Positions 49,169-56,867 of a stretch of DNA of 64,000 nucleotides are shown here, one piece after another. The stretch covers positions 1 through 64,000 of the forward strand of contig JAIRXF010000006.1 in NCBI GenBank assembly GCA_031268405.1, written 5' to 3'. Numbering within the stretch: position 1 is the first letter of the stretch; the number at the start of each line of letters is the position of its first letter. The DNA comes from Oscillospiraceae bacterium. GTDB taxonomy: Bacteria; Bacillota; Clostridia; Oscillospirales; Acutalibacteraceae. The translations under genes and the position numbers were made by a program. Below the pieces are notes generated by a model. The model saw nothing but the letters and a program-made list of their open reading frames with translations. It made no database searches and was not told where the DNA came from.

Positions 49169-50239
49169 CTAGTTTTTAAGGGTAATAAGACATTTTTTGT
49201 GGCTTGCATTAATTAATGAAATTTTTGCAATCATTTCTTTGAGCAATGTTTCCTTGTTGAAACCCGATTGTCTTAGCAAAAAATTGGTATTGATAATTAG
49301 TTCGATACACTTTACAAGCTGATCTTTGGAAATTTTCTCGCAATCTCTATAAGCCACCTCCATTCTAAATTTAAGCCTTCCATATTTAAGCAATAGGCCT
49401 GTTTCTTGAAAATCTTTTTTGTTCTCGATTGCAATTTTTGCTCTATATAGATCTACAAAAGAAGCAGAAATCGCAGATAAAATAACAATGGGTTCAATTT
49501 TACTAAAAATTAAACTTGAAAGATGTTTATACGCTAAGTAATAATTTTTTTCGATTATCATTTGGGAAAATAAAAAAATGGTGGCTTCAAAACTCTTATT
49601 GCAAGATTCATCTATCATGTCGGATGTTATTTTTTTATAGCCCGAAAGGGCACAAAGCTTAGAAAGCTCATGCCTTAAAATTCCAAGATCTCTCCCGCAT
49701 CTCAAAACAAGTTCACTTGCGCAATCGTTTGACAAGTTTGTGTTTAAACTTTTAGCCCAGAAACTAAGTTGTCTACAGAGCATAGCTGGACTCATTTTTT
49801 TAAATTTGATCACCGCTGCATAAATTTCCATAAGTTGCAAAAATAATTTTTGCTTCTGAGAAGTCTTTCCATTGGGTGAATCATTTGCTTGATTGATTAT
49901 CAGAACTGTGGTTGAGGGAATCTCTTTTAAAATATTTTCAAATATTTTTAATTTATCCTCGGTCAATTTATCAAAAGCGATATTTATAATTTTGATGCAC
50001 ACATAATCTGAAAACACCGGTAAAACCCAAATCACACTACTAAATTTTTCGAGTTTAAAATTTTGAGGGTCGAAACTATGAAGATTAAATCCCCTGTCGC
50101 TTTCCCCAAGGACGCTTTTTTCTATTTCTTTAGAATAATGCTCCAAAAGATATTTTTCCTCGCCATGCAAAAAATATATTCTGCAAAACTTGCGATCTTT
50201 AATGTGTTTTTTTAAAATACTTTCAGTGATACGTGGCAA
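49169..50239 (-). CDS. holA: DNA polymerase III delta subunit
   Basis: Clamp-loader wrench that opens the beta ring, about 356 residues. N-terminal YFLHGEEKYLLEHYSKEIEKSVL, ILPVFSDYVCIKI-like strand (IWVLPVFSDYVCIKI), ENILKEIPSTTVLIINQ, and the C-terminal collar domain. TTG 50239 is eight bases from GGAG; a GTG three codons upstream (50248) overlaps the ribosome site, so I prefer the TTG. Same strand as the recombinase gene, 45 bases downstream of it. Confidence 0.9.
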   Translation of the reverse strand: MPRITESILKKHIKDRKFCRIYFLHGEEKYLLEHYSKEIEKSVLGESDRGFNLHSFDPQNFKLEKFSSVIWVLPVFSDYVCIKIINIAFDKLTEDKLKIFENILKEIPSTTVLIINQANDSPNGKTSQKQKLFLQLMEIYAAVIKFKKMSPAMLCRQLSFWAKSLNTNLSNDCASELVLRCGRDLGILRHELSKLCALSGYKKITSDMIDESCNKSFEATIFLFSQMIIEKNYYLAYKHLSSLIFSKIEPIVILSAISASFVDLYRAKIAIENKKDFQETGLLLKYGRLKFRMEVAYRDCEKISKDQLVKCIELIINTNFLLRQSGFNKETLLKEMIAKISLINASHKKCLITLKN

Positions 50240-50284
50240 TTTAAACACTCCACTTCTTGGGTTAAGTACTAAATTATTGTTACT

Positions 50285-51292
50285 TCAATTAGAATATATA
50301 GCGCTTTTGTCTTTTAAACCAACGGACAAATTCGACAGGGGATTTTTAAGAAAGGCATTTTCGATTTGCTTGTTTGACACATGTGTATAGATCTCTGTTG
50401 TATCGATGCTTTTGTGCCCCAAAACTTCTTTTAAAACCCTAATGTCAACACCTCCGTAATGGTACATTAAAGTAGCGGCGGTATGCCTTAATTTATGCGC
50501 GGAATACCCTTGCCGTCTTATGCCAATAGCATCCAAATATTTATAGACTATATGCTGTACAGTTTTTGTGCTTATCCGCTTTTTGAATTTACTTACAAAG
50601 AGAGCATCTTTATCTTTAATTCCGTCTATGGGCCTAACTTTTTTATATGCATCAATAGCCAAAATGCAAGACTTGTTTAAATACACCATCCGCTCTTTAT
50701 TGCCTTTTCCCGTTATCTTTAGAAGATTATCGTTATTTATATCGCTAAAATTTATACCCACAAGCTCCGAAAGCCTCATTCCGCAGTTTAAAAATAAAAC
50801 CAATATACAATAATCTCTTTCTCTGTAATCCCCCGAAACACTTTCGAGAAGTTTGATACTCTGATCTAGAGTTAAAAATTTGGGTAAAGATGACTTAAGC
50901 TTGGGGGTATCTAAGTTTTTTGTCGGATCGATTTCTAAAAGATTAATCTTCGCTGTTAAATACTTAAAAAAAGATCTTAAACTCGACACTTTTCTTGCTC
51001 TCGTGGCAGCATTGTTTTTACGCTCTCCCAATGTGTAGTTTAAATACTCATATATATCATCAAGTGTTATTGATTTTATAAGATCCATTCCTACATCTTG
51101 TATATTTATTTTCTCGACAACCACATCTCGAGAATCAATATCTTTTACTTTTTTTATATATCTAAAAAAGGTCCTGAGATCAAAATAATACTCGCCAGCA
51201 GTATTTTCTGATTTACCTTTTATTGTGATAAGATACCCCAAAAATTTTTTTAATATTGGCGGACATTGGGTTAAAAAGGATAATTTTTCCAC
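50285..51292 (-). CDS. Tyrosine recombinase, XerC/XerD type
   Basis: About 335 residues. SAM-like N-terminal domain (FLGYLITIKGKSENTAGEYYFDLRTFFRYIKK) and catalytic domain with Arg in NCGMRLSELVG, Lys in ITGKGNKERMV, HKLRHT, LGHKS and the nucleophile Tyr in TEIYTHVS, all present. GTG 51292 follows AAGGGGA and fits the family start; the frame goes on to ATG 51373 without a ribosome site. It could be the cell's chromosome-dimer resolvase or the integrase of the adjacent island next to tRNA-Pro. Its sequence looks more like the housekeeping Clostridial Xer group. Confidence 0.9.
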   Translation of the reverse strand: MEKLSFLTQCPPILKKFLGYLITIKGKSENTAGEYYFDLRTFFRYIKKVKDIDSRDVVVEKINIQDVGMDLIKSITLDDIYEYLNYTLGERKNNAATRARKVSSLRSFFKYLTAKINLLEIDPTKNLDTPKLKSSLPKFLTLDQSIKLLESVSGDYRERDYCILVLFLNCGMRLSELVGINFSDINNDNLLKITGKGNKERMVYLNKSCILAIDAYKKVRPIDGIKDKDALFVSKFKKRISTKTVQHIVYKYLDAIGIRRQGYSAHKLRHTAATLMYHYGGVDIRVLKEVLGHKSIDTTEIYTHVSNKQIENAFLKNPLSNLSVGLKDKSAIYSN

Positions 51293-51654
51293 AAAATTCA
51301 ATCCCCTTAAAAAATAATTTGGAGCTTTTATGTCGAATTCCTTATCATCTCTCGCATATGGTTGATATATCATCTAAAGTAAATCATAAAAACGGGGGGA
51401 AGTCAAGAAAATTTTACCTTATTTATTAATTTCAAAGAAATAGTAATCGGGGGGTATTCGCTTATTGTATTGAGTGGGAAATATTAATCTACACAATAAA
51501 CAACGTGATTTTTATTTTGACAGTTTAAATCAGCTTCAAAACATGATACAATTTCATAAAGATTTTGATTTTGCAAAACTGGGTGGTGTGCTCATAAATT
51601 TGCAATTAGATGGTTGGTACCAAGATTTAGAATTGCTATTTGTTGGAATGATGC
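51293..51654. other. Intergenic before tRNA-Pro
   Basis: 362 bases between the recombinase gene and tRNA-Pro. A 106-codon frame at 51474-51794 runs straight through the tRNA and is not a gene. A promoter for the tRNA is proposed at 51614-51642. Confidence 0.5.
51614..51642 (+). promoter_or_regulatory. Possible tRNA-Pro promoter
   Basis: TTGGTA (51614-51619), 17 bases, TATTTG (51637-51642); the tRNA would start about 12 bases after the -10 box. Confidence 0.35.
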
Positions 51655-51730
51655 CCGGGTGTGGCGCAGATGGTAGCGCGCTTGAATGGGGTTCAAGAGG
51701 CCGCTGGTTCAAATCCAGTCACTCGGACCA
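51655..51730 (+). tRNA. tRNA-Pro (anticodon GGG)
   Basis: 76 bases with encoded CCA. Acceptor CCGGGTG/CACTCGG with one G-T pair, D-stem GCGC/GCGC, anticodon stem CTTGA/TCAAG with loop ATGGGGT, T-loop TTCAAAT, discriminator A. It is the last recognisable core feature before the peptide operon and a possible integration target. Confidence 0.93.
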
Positions 51731-51945
51731 ACTAGAACAAGCTGTTTTTGAGGTGTCTAATTTACGTCTCTCTTGCAATTATAAAAAATCTTGATCTCCA
51801 AAATCAATTTATAAAGATTTAGCGGCTTACAGGCATATGAGTAAAGAGGATTTAAACGTTGAACAGGGAAAACTGATAAAATAAAAGACTTAATCTAACA
51901 TTTCATTATGATTTAAAATAAAATTCAAAATGGGGTTTTAGTATT

Positions 51946-52893
51946 ATGTATAATGAACTTATGAAAATTGCGGGACTAACCAAAATAATTGATAGAAAAG
52001 TTTTATTGAAAGATGTAAATGTTAGCATTCCCGAAAACAGTTTAGTGGCTATATTGGGTAAAAATGGTGCGGGCAAATCCACTTTTATTAAATGTATTGC
52101 AGGTCTTTATAAGATTGATCACGGGAGTATCACTGTTTCTGGACTAAATTGGGATAAAAAAAATGATAAAAAAATAAAAAGACTTATATCTTACATACCC
52201 GACAAATCTAATTTTGATTATAATTTGACTGTAGAACAAAATATATTACATCATGCCTCGCTGTACGGAATAAATGAAAAGCGAGTTAAAAATAAAGTTG
52301 ATGATTTGTTTAAATTCTTTGATTTGTATGAACGTAAAAACGACACTATAAATCATTATTCTCTTGGCATGCAAAAAAAAGCATTAATTATACGGGGCCT
52401 TATTTCAGAACCACAAATATTGGTTTTAGATGAACCCACCAATGGCCTCGATCCTGGAGCAGAAAAGGATTTTATAGATAAATTATTTGAACTAAATAAG
52501 CAAGGAATAACCATTATATTGTCAACACAATCTTTAAATATAGCCAAACGTTTTGGAATATCAATTTATATAGAAGAGGGTATGGTAAGGGAAATATCCG
52601 CTAACAAAATATCAGATCAAACAGATTTAAATTTTATATCAGTAGAAACTCAGCCTATGGATTTAGAACAGATAGAAAAAACACAAATCACAATTAATAA
52701 ACATGAGTTTATTGCTAAAATAAAAACTGGAAATAATTGTATAAAAATCGAGCTATCAAATAATGAGTCATATGTTATCAGCAAATTAATAAATGACATT
52801 TTGATGCTAGATATATCGATAATCAAAATTGAAATTAAAAATGATAATTTAAAAAATTATGAAGAGTATTTGCATGGAATAGAAGGGAGCTAA
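51946..52893 (+). CDS. ABC transporter ATPase, ABC-2 exporter type
   Basis: 315 residues. Walker A LGKNGAGKST (38-46), Q-loop region, signature HYSLGMQKKA, Walker B ILVLDEPTNGLDPG and switch STQSLNI in place of the usual His, followed by about 100 C-terminal residues of regulatory type. Energises the permease encoded six bases downstream. As the first gene of the operon it is the natural exporter or self-protection pump for the product. ATG with GGGG ten bases upstream. Confidence 0.92.
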   Translation: MYNELMKIAGLTKIIDRKVLLKDVNVSIPENSLVAILGKNGAGKSTFIKCIAGLYKIDHGSITVSGLNWDKKNDKKIKRLISYIPDKSNFDYNLTVEQNILHHASLYGINEKRVKNKVDDLFKFFDLYERKNDTINHYSLGMQKKALIIRGLISEPQILVLDEPTNGLDPGAEKDFIDKLFELNKQGITIILSTQSLNIAKRFGISIYIEEGMVREISANKISDQTDLNFISVETQPMDLEQIEKTQITINKHEFIAKIKTGNNCIKIELSNNESYVISKLINDILMLDISIIKIEIKNDNLKNYEEYLHGIEGS

Positions 52894-52899
52894 TAATTT

Positions 52900-53649
52900 T
52901 TGAAACGTTTTGATTTCGTAAGTGTGTTCAAAAAAGAGTTTAATGCCTCTTTTAAGCTTTTGACAATAGTTCTTGGAGGGATGGTAACACCATTATTCAT
53001 ATATGGTTTCTTTTCAATGGTTGTGGGGGGCAATAGTTTTGATTCTTACATGCCTTATAAACATTACATGGTAAGCGGAACGGTAATATTTCAATTGGTA
53101 TATTCCACTTTTTATCAAGCTTCTTATTCTACATTTTTTTCATCTAACGTTACTCAAACAATGGATGAATTACTGACTTCTCCGCTCAATTCTAAAGATA
53201 TATTACTTGGTAGGACGTTAAGCACTTCTATGATAACAGTTATAGTTAGCATCCCTCTTTTAATTTGCTTGATCTTCTGGAGTGGACTTTTGTTTAATTT
53301 GGTTTGGTATTTGATTGCATTAGTAGGTTTGGCCGTTTTAGCAATAATATTTTCGTTGTTAGGAACTTTACTTGGAATACTGGTAAATAGTGAATTTAGT
53401 CTGATAAATTTTGCGAATATGATCGTTATTCCATTAACTTTTGTATCTGATACATTTGTAAAATTAAGCGCAATTCCATCATTAAAATATATTCTTTATT
53501 GCTCTCCAATAAAATTAGCAAATGATGTTGTACGTGAAGCTTTGGTACTTTCAAAATTAAATTGGTTAAGCGGATTGATACTGGTTTTATTTATGGTTGT
53601 ATCTTGGGTTGTTGTGTACAAAGTATTTGATAAAAAATTAAAAGACTAG
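52900..53649 (+). CDS. ABC-2 type permease
   Basis: 249 residues with six transmembrane helices, ABC-2 family: N-terminal coupling helix (FVSVFKKEFNASFKLL), TM1 near 20-40, the conserved cytoplasmic loop TMDELLTSPLNSKDILLGRTLST, and the C-terminal FVKLSAIPSLKYILYCSPIKLANDVVRE. TTG start right after GGGAG. Forms an exporter with the preceding ATPase; the likely cargo is the operon product. Confidence 0.9.
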   Translation: MKRFDFVSVFKKEFNASFKLLTIVLGGMVTPLFIYGFFSMVVGGNSFDSYMPYKHYMVSGTVIFQLVYSTFYQASYSTFFSSNVTQTMDELLTSPLNSKDILLGRTLSTSMITVIVSIPLLICLIFWSGLLFNLVWYLIALVGLAVLAIIFSLLGTLLGILVNSEFSLINFANMIVIPLTFVSDTFVKLSAIPSLKYILYCSPIKLANDVVREALVLSKLNWLSGLILVLFMVVSWVVVYKVFDKKLKD

Positions 53650-53660
53650 GGAGTTTTAAA

Positions 53661-54359
53661 ATGAAAGTTTGTATCATTCAAAAGCAACAGTCGAAAACCC
53701 CAGCTAACAATATAAGGTCTGCATTAGAACAGTTGCCTAAAGCAATTGAAAAAGGTGCCGATTTAATTTGTTTTCAAGAGTGGTTTTTAGGAACTAATCC
53801 TCCAGATAAAATACCTAATAAATTCACACAAATGCTTTCAAAATTTGCAATTGAAAATGGCGTTACGATAGCAACTGGCAATATGCGAATTCAAATAGAT
53901 GATATTGGGAAAAAATTTATACAGTTGACTTGTCTCATAGACAAAAATGGTGAAATCATTATAAAGCAGCAGAAAAATAATTTATATAAGGGCGAAATGC
54001 CTTGGTATGTGGGCGGTAATAAATTGGAAAGCTGTTCTGTTGGTTCAGATGTGTTTGTTGTTACGAGTGGTTTTGATAGTGTTAATGAGAAAATTTATAG
54101 TAAAATCAAAGATAAAAAACCAAGTATCTGGATAGCACAAGCTAATGAATTTGCGTTTGATGCAAAAATAAGCATGTACGATAAATTAATAGATATGATG
54201 AAAAAACGTAGTAAAGAGTTATCATGCACTATAGTTGTTCCAATGATTTTGGGGAATTTTTACGGTGCTAACTATACTGGAAAAAGCTTTGTTGCTAAAA
54301 ATGGTGATGTTGTATCTAAAATAGACGATTTACCAAATCTTCTGATCTGTGAGGTATAA
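53661..54359 (+). CDS. Nitrilase-fold protein lacking the catalytic cysteine (1)
   Basis: 232 residues of the carbon-nitrogen hydrolase fold. Catalytic Glu40 (LICFQEWFLG) and Lys105 (QKNNLY) positions are kept, but the Cys position reads Gly137 in VVTSGFDSVNEKIY (family: CYDxxFPE). A normal amidase or nitrilase mechanism is therefore not possible. The C-terminal strand GKSFVAKNGDVV matches the usual dimer region. First of four related genes in the operon. It may act as a scaffold, a pseudo-amidotransferase partner of the AsnB-like ligases, or have a new activity. Confidence 0.85.
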   Translation: MKVCIIQKQQSKTPANNIRSALEQLPKAIEKGADLICFQEWFLGTNPPDKIPNKFTQMLSKFAIENGVTIATGNMRIQIDDIGKKFIQLTCLIDKNGEIIIKQQKNNLYKGEMPWYVGGNKLESCSVGSDVFVVTSGFDSVNEKIYSKIKDKKPSIWIAQANEFAFDAKISMYDKLIDMMKKRSKELSCTIVVPMILGNFYGANYTGKSFVAKNGDVVSKIDDLPNLLICEV

Positions 54360-54362
54360 ATA

Positions 54363-55439
54363 TTGAAAAATATCAATTTAGAATTAGCCAATCCAGGTGG
54401 TAGACTTTATCCAGTTTCTGTTTGCCTTCAGATGGTACTCGATTTTAAGGGCGAAAAATATCAAGTTTTCGAAGTTGAAAATATGTCTGGACATCCATAC
54501 GGTTGGTTTTATGTTAATCAATTAATAGCAGGCACTGGTCAAGAGGTGGAAATCACTCCAGGAACTGAATTAACTAATTCAATTAAAATAGCAGCGGACA
54601 ATATCGGCTATAAATATACACATTGCGAAACAGATACTTGGTCTGAAATGGAAAATTTTATACATTTTGAGCTGAATAACAACAATCCTATCATATTTGG
54701 GCCTGTGTCATACAAACATTTAATTTATCAAATTAGTGCGCACCGTGCTACAGAAATCGCAAGCCATTATATAGTATTAGTTGGCTGCAATAATGATATT
54801 GTTTATTTTCATGATTCAAATGGTATGTCTTACGTTCCTTTTACTTTTGAGGAATTACAAAAATCATGCACTGCTGGAGTAGTTTTACCGGGAGCTAAAA
54901 GATTTTCCGCTATAACTTTAAAGGAAAAAATCTCAAATTTTAGTGCTATTGAAATTTTTAAAAAAGTGATTGAAAGAGGCGTTGATAGTTACCACGATAA
55001 AAAAATTCGACAAGATGGATACATTGGTCTTATTTGCTTAAAAAAATATGCAGAGGATATAGAAAAATGGCTTGGAGCAAAAACACAATTACAAAAAGAA
55101 ATAATAATGCGCAAATTGGGATTGTTTTTTTATCCAAAGAGTAATCAAATAAGAGCAGATGCCATAACGTATATGCAAATTTTCAAAAAATTAATGCCGT
55201 CTGTTTCAAATATGATCAACGAATTTTGTTCTTTATTTACTAAAGCATGTGTCTTGTATTGTGAAGGAGCTTCTATAATTACTCCAAATCTAATATCTTT
55301 CGATGAAGAAAAAATGAAATCTCAACTTAGCTTGCTAAAATTTAATGCTTTGAAATTGTACGAATTGGAAACAAAAGCTTATGAAAAATTAAAAGAAATC
55401 AATATTGTAATAAAGGATTTTCAGGAAGGGGGTGATTAA
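54363..55439 (+). CDS. BtrH/C39-like papain-fold protein
   Basis: 358 residues. The first 180 resemble the BtrH N-terminal / C39 cysteine-protease-like fold: RLYPVSVCLQMVLDFKGEKY, then ASHYIVLVGCNNDIVYFHDSNGM with the His and Asp positions kept. In active C39 enzymes the Cys sits five residues before the conserved Leu; here that place is Pro17 and a Cys (Cys21) is next to the Leu, so catalysis is uncertain. The C-terminal half is helical (KTQLQKEIIMRKLG). BtrH itself is an acyltransferase in butirosin synthesis. It lies one base before the peptide gene, so leader cleavage or acyl transfer on that peptide is a reasonable guess. TTG start after GAGGT. Confidence 0.75.
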   Translation: MKNINLELANPGGRLYPVSVCLQMVLDFKGEKYQVFEVENMSGHPYGWFYVNQLIAGTGQEVEITPGTELTNSIKIAADNIGYKYTHCETDTWSEMENFIHFELNNNNPIIFGPVSYKHLIYQISAHRATEIASHYIVLVGCNNDIVYFHDSNGMSYVPFTFEELQKSCTAGVVLPGAKRFSAITLKEKISNFSAIEIFKKVIERGVDSYHDKKIRQDGYIGLICLKKYAEDIEKWLGAKTQLQKEIIMRKLGLFFYPKSNQIRADAITYMQIFKKLMPSVSNMINEFCSLFTKACVLYCEGASIITPNLISFDEEKMKSQLSLLKFNALKLYELETKAYEKLKEINIVIKDFQEGGD

Positions 55440-55440
55440 T

Positions 55441-55584
55441 GTGAGAAGTGTATATAACTATTGTGGCCCCGCTAAAGTCGACAAACAAAAAATGAACAAC
55501 AGTTGCAATTATTGCGGTCCTGCTAAAGTACCTGCTGTTGTCAATAAAAATGTTTGTAATTACTGCGGTCCCGCCAAACAATAG
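55441..55584 (+). CDS. Three-repeat NYCGPAK peptide, candidate RiPP precursor
   Basis: 47 residues, not seen by simple ORF calling because of the GTG start and short length; a near-perfect ribosome site (AAGGGGGTGA) lies seven bases upstream. The peptide has YNYCGPAK at 5-12, CNYCGPAK at 22-29 and CNYCGPAK at 39-46, an exact 17-residue (51-base) period, with variable spacers between them and only four residues before the first block. It has five Cys; the first block has Tyr5 in place of the leading Cys. The third-position codon choices differ between repeats (for example GGC-CCC and GGT-CCT), so the motif is held by selection and not by recent duplication. There is no classical leader, so recognition may be by the repeats or spacers. 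Each block may yield one product copy. Confidence 0.85.
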   Translation: MRSVYNYCGPAKVDKQKMNNSCNYCGPAKVPAVVNKNVCNYCGPAKQ

Positions 55585-55592
55585 TATGAATT

Positions 55593-55630
55593 CAGGGGGA
55601 TACTAAGTTAATATTATGCGGTATCCCCTG
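55593..55630 (+). promoter_or_regulatory. Hairpin after the peptide gene
   Basis: CAGGGGGATAC (55593-55603) pairs with GTATCCCCTG (55621-55630), one bulged G, 17-base loop; nine bases after the peptide stop. There is no T run after it, so it is more likely an mRNA-stabilising or attenuating hairpin that keeps peptide mRNA more abundant than the enzyme genes. Confidence 0.6.
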
Positions 55631-55660
55631 CATCCGGTTAACAATTCAAGGGGAGATAAT

Positions 55661-56167
55661 ATGGAACTTATGGTTTTAAAACCAAAGCGTATAAAAGGTT
55701 TTAATTTTGCCTATGTGACAAACACTGGAAGTTATAAAAAATTGTCCAATACTGTAAATTACCTAGAAAACATTTTAGAAAAAAATGATATTAAATTTGA
55801 CAATGTGGTTTCAGTTTTAATGGACGACCCTAATGTTACTGAAGAGTCACAATTAAAATGCGAGTTGGGTGTAATTTTAAGAGACTACAATGAAAACAAC
55901 CCGGCACTTGCTGCTGATATCAAAATCAAACGCATTGATGATTTTGTGGGTTTGGTTTTCGATTATACGGGAGAAATACAGGGGATAGATAATTATTATA
56001 AAGCAATAATTAAAAAAATGACAGAAGCTTCTTATATAATAGCGGGGTTCCCTATCGAATTTTATATAAAAAGTCCGATAAATTCTGAAAAAGATGGCTT
56101 GTGCCACACAAGGATAATTATTCCGATTTTTTATACATGGGAGAATAAACGTGAAATTAATGATTAG
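55661..56167 (+). CDS. GyrI-like small-molecule-binding protein
   Basis: 168 residues. GyrI/SOUL-type beta-alpha pattern: FAYVTNTGSYKKLSNTVNYLENILEKNDI, middle VSVLMDDPNVTEESQLKCELGVIL (the DDP and C-E-L-G box of the family), and IAGFPIEFYIKSPINSEKDG...IIIPIF. Such domains bind cyclic or aromatic small molecules and serve as sensors, sequestering proteins or occasionally hydrolases. Here it may bind the product as immunity protein. No DNA-binding part. ATG 55661 follows GGGGAG; the last 17 bases overlap the MfnB-like gene. Confidence 0.75.
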   Translation: MELMVLKPKRIKGFNFAYVTNTGSYKKLSNTVNYLENILEKNDIKFDNVVSVLMDDPNVTEESQLKCELGVILRDYNENNPALAADIKIKRIDDFVGLVFDYTGEIQGIDNYYKAIIKKMTEASYIIAGFPIEFYIKSPINSEKDGLCHTRIIIPIFYTWENKREIND

Positions 56168-56846
56168 TGTTGTTAATAAGGATGAAGCATTGATTGCCCG
56201 CGATTCGAAAGCGGAGCTAATAGATATTAAAAATCCCGAAGAAGGTTCATTGGGTGCTCAGAGCCCTTTGGTTATTAAAGAGATAGTCGACGTTTTACCT
56301 TCTGATATTGAGATCAGTGCCACTGTTGGTGATGTCCCTTATCTTCCGTGTACTATCGCACAAGCGGCATACGCCGTCGCCTCATTTGGGGTAAAGTATG
56401 TAAAAATTGGTTTCAAGGGATGTAAAAACAGCGAGGAAGCAAAAAATTTAGCTAATAAAATTGTAAATTCAGTAAAAGAATTTGATTCAAACATTATAAT
56501 CGGCTGTTATGCAGACTATAAAGAAAATAACACATTATCACCATTTGAAATTTTAGAAGGTGTTAAAAATACTGGAGTTTCGGGGATTTTGATTGATACA
56601 TTGGGCAAAAAAGGTAAAAACCTTTTTGATTATATGGGTGCAGAAGAATTAAAAAAATTCACTTACGAAACTCACATGCACAATCTTTTAGTTGCATTGG
56701 CAGGGTCAATAAAATATGATCACATTGGTGTTTTAAAAGAAATGGGTGCAGATATTTCGGGAGTTAGGGGAGCTATTTGTGATGGAGACCGAATGAGTGA
56801 AATAAACCCTGAAAAAATCAAAAAGTTTATGAGTCAAATAGCTTAA
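56151..56846 (+). CDS. mfnB: (5-formylfuran-3-yl)methyl phosphate synthase homologue (MfnB)
   Basis: 231 residues, the length and the motif order of MfnB, which joins two glyceraldehyde-3-phosphates to a furan aldehyde phosphate, the first step to methanofuran. Motifs: ELIDIKNPEEGSLGAQSPLVIKEI, SATVGDVPYLPCTIAQAA, KYVKIGFKG, LIDTLGKKGKNLFDY, ALAGSIKYDHI and GVRGAICDGDR. Lys27 (Schiff-base lysine in the methanogen enzyme), Lys85, Asp149 and Lys153 fall at the places of its catalytic residues, so it is probably active. Methanofuran is unexpected in a spore-forming Firmicute. GTG start with GGGAG, translationally coupled to the GyrI-like gene. Confidence 0.9.
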   Translation: MKLMISVVNKDEALIARDSKAELIDIKNPEEGSLGAQSPLVIKEIVDVLPSDIEISATVGDVPYLPCTIAQAAYAVASFGVKYVKIGFKGCKNSEEAKNLANKIVNSVKEFDSNIIIGCYADYKENNTLSPFEILEGVKNTGVSGILIDTLGKKGKNLFDYMGAEELKKFTYETHMHNLLVALAGSIKYDHIGVLKEMGADISGVRGAICDGDRMSEINPEKIKKFMSQIA

Positions 56847-56867
56847 TTGTGCAAAAGGAAGTTTTTT

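Noticed and set aside
51474-51794. 106-codon plus-strand ORF before the peptide operon
   Set aside because: It reads through the complete tRNA-Pro gene and has no ribosome site; the apparent protein is an artefact.
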